Source: SLFT01 sp964493075
GTDB taxonomy: Bacteria; Hydrogenedentota; Hydrogenedentia; Hydrogenedentales; CAITNO01
Direction: 5' to 3'
Assembly (NCBI GenBank): GCA_964493075.1
Contig: CAZBNU010000135.1
Span: 1-10,976, forward strand
Length of the DNA: 10,976 nucleotides
Positions 6,637 to 10,976 of this stretch are shown here, in pieces. The notes under the pieces were generated by a model that was not told the DNA's origin, did not search any database, and saw only the letters and a program-made list of their open reading frames with translations. A program made the position numbers and the translations under genes. Each line of letters opens with the position of its first letter. Position 1 is the first letter of the stretch.

Positions 6637-7074
6637 TCAATTCCCCTCTTTTGTTGACTCTGTTTCTTTGTCCACGTCATGCACGCGGCATTTGGAACAA
6701 AATCCTGTAAAAATGATTCGGTGCCCCGTAATGGTAAAGTCCGGCATATCCACCAGTGGTTGCTGCACCCATTTGACGGCCTCGTCCGGCACATCGTTTA
6801 CCTGACCGCATTTCAGGCATTTGACATGATAGTGCGGCTTGGGATTGCCGTCGTAAAGACGCTGCATGCCCGCTTCCTCAATGACCATAATAGCATGTTT
6901 TTGCGCTAATTGTTCCAGATTACGGTAGATGGTGCCCAGACTGACATTGGGTAGTTCTCTTCGGACAATTTTGTAGAGTTCTTCAGCAGAAGGATGCCAG
7001 TTTTTACGGTCAAGCACCTCTACTAGAATCTGCCGTTGTTTTGTGACACGATCAAGGGGAAACGATGATTTCAA
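6637..7074 (-). CDS. perR: Fur-family regulator, PerR-type peroxide sensor
   Basis: This 145-residue cytoplasmic repressor has a winged-helix DNA-binding half (TKQRQIL at 11, HPSAEELYKIV at 27, LGTIYRNLEQL at 46-56) and a dimerisation half with two CxxC zinc pairs (Cys86/Cys89 and Cys126/Cys129). The five regulatory-metal ligands of Bacillus PerR (His37, Asp85, His91, His93, Asp104) align at the same spacing with His27, Asp75, His81, His83 and Asp94. Asp94, rather than the Glu usual in Fur, supports a PerR-type sensor in which Fe-catalysed histidine oxidation releases DNA. It starts at TTG, supported by AAGGAG 9 bases upstream. It lies 39 bp behind ptsI and 73 bp before ftn. The Fur family is certain; peroxide sensing is inferred from ligands and the ferritin neighbour. 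Confidence 0.93.
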   Translation of the reverse strand: MKSSFPLDRVTKQRQILVEVLDRKNWHPSAEELYKIVRRELPNVSLGTIYRNLEQLAQKHAIMVIEEAGMQRLYDGNPKPHYHVKCLKCGQVNDVPDEAVKWVQQPLVDMPDFTITGHRIIFTGFCSKCRVHDVDKETESTKEGN

Positions 7075-7083
7075 ATCTATATA

Positions 7084-7089
7084 CTCCTT
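7084..7089 (-). promoter_or_regulatory. Ribosome binding site supporting the TTG start of perR
   Basis: AAGGAG on the minus strand lies 9 bases before TTG at 7074. No in-frame ATG occurs before the DNA-binding domain, so the TTG is the only start that keeps the complete winged helix. Confidence 0.8.
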
Positions 7090-7113
7090 ACTTCATGAGT
7101 ACAGTTGACAAGT

Positions 7114-8751
7114 TTATAAAACAGGCAATGCCCTTCGCGCTGTGACACGAGCAAGACCGATAAGGCGCGGGCTTACGCTGACGCATTTAATCTTGCGGGC
7201 TATCAACTTTGGCAGGTATTGCGGTTGCCCGCCCATTTCACCACAAAGAGAAAGGGGCTTTCCGCACCGTTCAGCGGTATCTGCAATATGCTCTATGATC
7301 CGCCAGAATGCAGGTCGGTCCGGCGTATAGTCACCGGCAACCAGACCGTTATCCCGGTCAACGGCGAAAAGATATTGTACCAAGTCGTTGGAGCCGATAC
7401 TGCCAAAATCCGCCGCTTCAAGAATTTTCTCCGCACAGATACAGGCCGCAGGCACCTCAAACATGACACCATGTTCGATATTTCCTATTTCAATACCACT
7501 AATACTTTGCATGAATCGGGCACGCAATTTCAAGAATTGCTGCTCATCCACAATCATGGGATAGGTGATGCGTATGGGGCCATGGGCAGAAGCGCGGGCA
7601 AGGGCTCTGGCCTGTGTGCTGAAGAGCTCCGGCTGACCAAGCAACAAACGTGCGCCACGATATCCCAAGGCGGGATTATCTTCCCGTGGCAGTTTGAGAA
7701 AACGTGCCGCCTTGTCGCCGCCCAGATCAACCAACCGAATGTAGACAGGACGGCCCTGCATCCGTTTCACCACATGGGCGTAGCGGTCATATTGTTCATC
7801 CTCGTTCAGAATCCTGTCTGCCAGAATAAATTCAAATTCCGTTCGGTATAGGCCAATGCCTTCTGCGTCCATGTCCAGTGCAAAATCCACTTCGTTGGCT
7901 GTATTGATATTCGCCAGCACTTCAAAGCCAGGCACCGGAGGTACGATAGTTTTGCGTTTGGGGGCAAGCCGCCCCAGCGCGGGATACAGGTTCAAGGTCT
8001 GGCGCGTGGGATTAACAATGCATTCGCCGGTCGTACCGTTGATGATAACGTGGTCGTCGGGACCAATCTTTTGAAGCAGGTTTTTTACGCCGCTCACTGC
8101 GGGGATGCCCATAGCACGCGCCAGAATGGCCACATGCGACGCCGGTCCCCCGCGCTCGGTCAGAAACCCCGCCGTATTGTCCGCATTCATGGTTACCGTT
8201 TCACCGGGCATCAGTTCCTCAGCGACGATGATACAGGGGGTATCAGAAGCGCTATCCTGCTGGGGTTGCTCTGCTGTATCGCCACGTTCCTGCCTGAACA
8301 TTTCAAGGATGCGCCGCCGCACTTCACCAATATCCGAGGCGCGGTCTTTCAGGTAATCATCATCAATCTCAAGCAGCCGTGCTTCGTAGGAATCCAACAC
8401 ATCCACACAGGCCGCTTCGGCGTTCAAGTGCGTCTTCGCAATCTTGTCTGTAGCTTCCTGCGCCAGCATCTCGTCTTCGACGATCATTTTCTGGGCGAGA
8501 AAGATGTTTGCCTGTACCGCGCCAACGCGCCGTTTCACCAGGTCAATTAGTTTGTCCAGACCTTCGGACGCGCCACGAATCGCCTGGACAAGCCGATCCT
8601 TTTCTACAGCCACATGCTCATCCGCCACATGATAGCGTGGCACATATTCTCCGGAGTCGCGCATGATGATGCGCACTGGTGCGCACGCAACACCATCGCT
8701 GACAGGCATCGCCGTTAATCGTTGCTCAGGCTTTTTTGTTTCTTCTACCAT
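7114..8751 (-). CDS. ptsI: Phosphoenolpyruvate-protein phosphotransferase (PTS Enzyme I)
   Basis: Enzyme I takes phosphate from PEP onto a histidine and passes it to HPr, starting the sugar phosphotransferase chain in the cytoplasm. This 545-residue protein has all domains: the N-terminal HPr-binding/phosphohistidine region, with GGPASHVAILAR placing the active His at 206, and the PEP-binding TIM barrel. There, GLYRTEF (Arg303), IRLVDLGGDK (Arg340), FEVPAA (Glu432), GSNDLVQY (Asn455/Asp456), Arg466 and LCGEMGG (Cys503) match the E. coli catalytic set. It lacks the GAF domain of nitrogen-type PtsP. Oddities: a Gln/Asp/Ser-rich linker at about 157-170 shifts the His relative to E. coli (189), and the C-terminal GMGLDEFSMS segment is degenerate (KCVSVS). 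No HPr or Enzyme II gene is in the window. It heads a likely operon with perR and ftn. Confidence 0.93.
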   Translation of the reverse strand: MVEETKKPEQRLTAMPVSDGVACAPVRIIMRDSGEYVPRYHVADEHVAVEKDRLVQAIRGASEGLDKLIDLVKRRVGAVQANIFLAQKMIVEDEMLAQEATDKIAKTHLNAEAACVDVLDSYEARLLEIDDDYLKDRASDIGEVRRRILEMFRQERGDTAEQPQQDSASDTPCIIVAEELMPGETVTMNADNTAGFLTERGGPASHVAILARAMGIPAVSGVKNLLQKIGPDDHVIINGTTGECIVNPTRQTLNLYPALGRLAPKRKTIVPPVPGFEVLANINTANEVDFALDMDAEGIGLYRTEFEFILADRILNEDEQYDRYAHVVKRMQGRPVYIRLVDLGGDKAARFLKLPREDNPALGYRGARLLLGQPELFSTQARALARASAHGPIRITYPMIVDEQQFLKLRARFMQSISGIEIGNIEHGVMFEVPAACICAEKILEAADFGSIGSNDLVQYLFAVDRDNGLVAGDYTPDRPAFWRIIEHIADTAERCGKPLSLCGEMGGQPQYLPKLIARKIKCVSVSPRLIGLARVTARRALPVL

Positions 8752-8853
8752 CGCTTCCGTGATATACCTTTATCGCGCAGTGTGCAAAATCCGGGAAGTG
8801 TGGCAACCATCGCACAACTGAAGGCTGCCCTAACATTAAACCACAACAATGAA

Positions 8854-8873
8854 TTGTAGGTTGGGTAAAGCGT
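8854..8873 (+). repeat. Possible half of a dispersed intergenic repeat
   Basis: TTGTAGGTTGGGTAAAGCGT resembles the left half of palindromic TAGGTTGGGT...ACCCAAC repeats that I recall scattered between genes of many unrelated bacteria. The complementary right half is not found next to it. This is recognition from memory and may be coincidence. Confidence 0.25.
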
Positions 8874-8898
8874 AGATCATCATAGACTTGAACTGTAC

Positions 8899-8904
8899 TA
8901 TAAT
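8899..8904 (+). promoter_or_regulatory. Candidate -10 box for the agarase-like gene
   Basis: A perfect TATAAT sits 63 bp before the ATG at 8967. No convincing -35 lies 16-18 bp upstream, so the promoter would need an activator or another sigma factor, or the match is chance. Confidence 0.3.
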
Positions 8905-8911
8905 GAACCTA

Positions 8912-8945
8912 AGTATAGCATACGATATGTGACGTCATGCGACAA
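8912..8945 (-). promoter_or_regulatory. Candidate promoter region of ptsI
   Basis: On the minus strand TGC-TATACT (8920-8912) is an extended -10. Overlapping it, TTGTCG (8945-8940) and TATGCT (8922-8917) form an alternative pair with a 17-bp spacer. Either would give a leader of about 150 bases. The palindrome TGACGTCA (8930-8937) lies within this region and, being between divergent genes, could be an operator. Confidence 0.4.
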
Positions 8946-8966
8946 AACAGATAAAGGAACTTTGTC

Positions 8967-10976
8967 ATGAAAGTGCATCGCACCCGCTTGGTTATGGCAT
9001 CGCTGATACTGTTGAATGTGATGTGCGCCGCCCGCGCCAGTGAAACCAAGGCGAACGACCATATACTTGCACAACCGGGTACATGGGGGCACACGGATGC
9101 TGTGCAGGTTCATAACGGAAACACGCAGATTGAACAGGACTATTTTGAGGCCCATTTTAACCCGCAGATGTCAGGCGCCGTTGAGATAAATCTTTCTGGC
9201 GAACCGCAGGATTGGCGCAATTATGAGGGGCTCTCTTTCGATATTGAGAACGCTGGAACCGAAAACTGTGCGGTGCAGGTGATCGTTGAAAGCGTGGATG
9301 ATATGGGACGCACCCTGAATTCTCGGCGAACTGTAACCGTTGTCGCTGGTAAGCGATTACGCCTGCCGTTCTTTTTTCTCAATGGCAATGCTGGCCCTTA
9401 TTGGGGCATGCGTGGTATTCCGATGTATTACCAGTTGGCCCATGTGGCCTTTGCAAATCCGGCTGCCAACATCAACCTCGCACAGGTGGTGCGAGCGGCA
9501 TTGGCGCTGGAAACAAAAGAGCACGCAGCAACGCTGCGCCTCCATGAAATTGCGTTGTTCAAAACGGGAAGTGACCGGGCTCGGCTTGTGCCCCATCCCT
9601 TTATTGATGCTTACGGGCAATACGTCCATAAGGATTGGCCGGGTAAGATTCATGATGATGACGATCTGAAGGCATCTCTTGCAACAGAACAAGAAGCACT
9701 TGAGGCAGCACCGCTGTTGTCCGGCATGGACGCTATGGGCGGCTGGCAGGATGGCCCTCAACTGGAAGCAACAGGCTGGTTCCGTGTGGAACAGGTGAAG
9801 GGGCGCTGGTGGTTTGTCACCCCGGGAGGACGGCTGTTCCTTTCCATCGGCGTGAATTGTGTCCACTATGGCGACAGCACGTTTATCGAGGGTCGTGACG
9901 ACTGGTTTTCAGAATTACCCGACAGCAACGGGCCGTTTGCACATTTCTGGGGCAGCGTATCTGGTGTACACAGCCTAGCAGAACCCATCGGCGGCAGTGG
10001 ATGTGTATTCAATCATTACGGCAGTAACCTGAAACGAAAATTCGGCAAGGGCTATGTTATTGCGGCGCGCAACCTGGCCTATAACCGGCTCCTTGCCTGG
10101 GGATTCACCACCATCGGCAACTGGTCGGACGGCGACGTACTTAAGAACTCCCCCATGCCATTCACAGTAACCGGCAGCAGCGGTAGCGCACGCCCACTCG
10201 AAGGCAGCGCCGGGTACTGGGGTAAAATGAAGGATGTGTTTGACCCGGATTTCGTCGAAAATACCAACGTAGCAATGGAATATCTTGCTGCTACTTATCG
10301 GGATAATCCAAAAGTTGTAGGGTTCTTTGTGGACAATGAAATGTCATGGTCAGGTATCGCGTCGGCAACGCTGCAAAGTCCGAAAGACCAACCCGCACGG
10401 GTTGTGTTTATTGCCCTGCTTCAGGAGCAGTACGAGAATATTGACGCATTAAATGGTGCATGGAACACACAATCTGCGGACTGGACCACCCTTACCATGC
10501 CTTCAACGCCCAACAAACAATGCCGCGAGGATTGTGCCGCCTTAGAGTACCGCTTCGCGCGCCAGTATTTCGATACCATCGGCAATGCGCTGAAACGCCA
10601 CGCGCCAAATCATCTCTACCTCGGTTGCCGGTTCACGCCTGTGTATGCCCCCGAAGCAGCATTACGCGCCTGCGCTGAAGTCGTGGACGTCGTCAGTTAC
10701 AACATGTATTCCCGCACCATTGCGCCTGACCGGTATAGTGATTTCGGTAAGCCGGTCATCTTCGGCGAATTCCATTTCGGCGCCACAGACCGGGGCATGT
10801 TCCATCCGGGGCTGCAAAAGACCGTCGACCAGAGCGAACGTGCGGCGGCCTATGCTGGCTACATTGAAAGTTTGGCGCTGCACCCTGCCGTCATTGGCGC
10901 CCACTGGTTCAAATACAGCGACCAACCCACCACGGGCCGCACCCTGGACGGCGAAAACTATAACATCGGTCTGGTC
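8967..10976 (+). CDS. Secreted GH50-type beta-agarase-like glycoside hydrolase (3' partial)
   Basis: An open frame of 670 codons runs from this ATG to the window edge with no stop. The start has AAGGA 8 bases upstream. Residues 1-24 form a signal peptide with a basic start, a hydrophobic core and a likely cleavage after ARA, so the enzyme is exported. Residues about 28-230 look like a beta-rich non-catalytic domain. At 270 begins the agarase-type motif GWFRVEQVKGRWWFVTPGG leading into FLSIGVN, then the TIM barrel. DNEMSW gives a likely acid/base Glu458, GEFHFG a likely nucleophile Glu601, and DGENYNIG near the end is typical of GH50. Their 143-residue spacing compares with 161 in Saccharophagus Aga50D (534/695). 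Characterised GH50 members cleave agarose, but in a non-marine host a different galactan is possible. It is divergent from ptsI. Confidence 0.88.
   Translation, partial: MKVHRTRLVMASLILLNVMCAARASETKANDHILAQPGTWGHTDAVQVHNGNTQIEQDYFEAHFNPQMSGAVEINLSGEPQDWRNYEGLSFDIENAGTENCAVQVIVESVDDMGRTLNSRRTVTVVAGKRLRLPFFFLNGNAGPYWGMRGIPMYYQLAHVAFANPAANINLAQVVRAALALETKEHAATLRLHEIALFKTGSDRARLVPHPFIDAYGQYVHKDWPGKIHDDDDLKASLATEQEALEAAPLLSGMDAMGGWQDGPQLEATGWFRVEQVKGRWWFVTPGGRLFLSIGVNCVHYGDSTFIEGRDDWFSELPDSNGPFAHFWGSVSGVHSLAEPIGGSGCVFNHYGSNLKRKFGKGYVIAARNLAYNRLLAWGFTTIGNWSDGDVLKNSPMPFTVTGSSGSARPLEGSAGYWGKMKDVFDPDFVENTNVAMEYLAATYRDNPKVVGFFVDNEMSWSGIASATLQSPKDQPARVVFIALLQEQYENIDALNGAWNTQSADWTTLTMPSTPNKQCREDCAALEYRFARQYFDTIGNALKRHAPNHLYLGCRFTPVYAPEAALRACAEVVDVVSYNMYSRTIAPDRYSDFGKPVIFGEFHFGATDRGMFHPGLQKTVDQSERAAAYAGYIESLALHPAVIGAHWFKYSDQPTTGRTLDGENYNIGLV

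Noticed and set aside
7219..8550. Several plus-strand open frames opposite ptsI
   Set aside because: Antisense shadows of the complete Enzyme I frame.
7114..8751. Reading Enzyme I as pyruvate phosphate dikinase or PEP synthase
   Set aside because: No ATP-grasp domain; length and the order phosphohistidine then PEP barrel fit Enzyme I.
9340..9866. Open frames on both strands within the agarase-like region
   Set aside because: They overlap the continuous 670-codon frame with signal peptide and catalytic motifs, which explains the region better.

Overview
The window is bacterial chromosomal DNA of roughly even GC content, densely coded, with no rRNA, tRNA, insertion sequence, CRISPR array or phage gene visible. 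The lineage cannot be fixed from sequence alone. A PPi-type phosphofructokinase, an exported GH50-type agarase-like enzyme, an exported clan GH-A hydrolase and a membrane glycosyltransferase with a TPR tail together suggest an environmental or gut polysaccharide degrader. A member of the PVC group (Lentisphaerota, Verrucomicrobiota, Kiritimatiellota) or a similar uncultured phylum is my tentative guess.

Layout: (1) 1-2415, plus strand, a GT39-type membrane glycosyltransferase fused to a C-terminal TPR domain; its 5' end lies outside the window. (2) 2591-3889, minus strand, a secreted GH5-like glycoside hydrolase convergent with the first gene. (3) 3924-4523, minus strand, a two-gene DUF433/DUF5615 toxin-antitoxin module with its own extended -10 promoter, insulated upstream by the terminator of the next gene. 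(4) 4654-5868, minus strand, a PPi-dependent phosphofructokinase with its own promoter and a strong terminator. (5) 6045-8751, minus strand, a likely operon of PTS Enzyme I, a PerR-type metalloregulator and a non-heme ferritin, closed by a 16-bp perfect hairpin. (6) 8967 to the window end, plus strand, the first 670 codons of a secreted GH50-type agarase-like enzyme transcribed divergently from the Enzyme I gene; it has no stop codon in the window, so it is easily missed in a closed-ORF scan.

How it may work together: the two exported hydrolases would release sugars outside the cytoplasm. Enzyme I starts the phosphoenolpyruvate phosphotransfer chain for sugar uptake or its regulation, and PPi-phosphofructokinase commits sugar phosphate to glycolysis while saving ATP. 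PerR and ferritin form a recognisable peroxide/iron storage pair. Their placement directly behind Enzyme I (39-bp and 73-bp gaps, no visible terminator) is the least ordinary arrangement here. I found no convincing wholly new system. The main points to check are the ptsI-perR-ftn linkage, the glycosyltransferase-TPR fusion, and the toxin-antitoxin pair placed directly upstream of a hydrolase that lacks a clear ribosome binding site.
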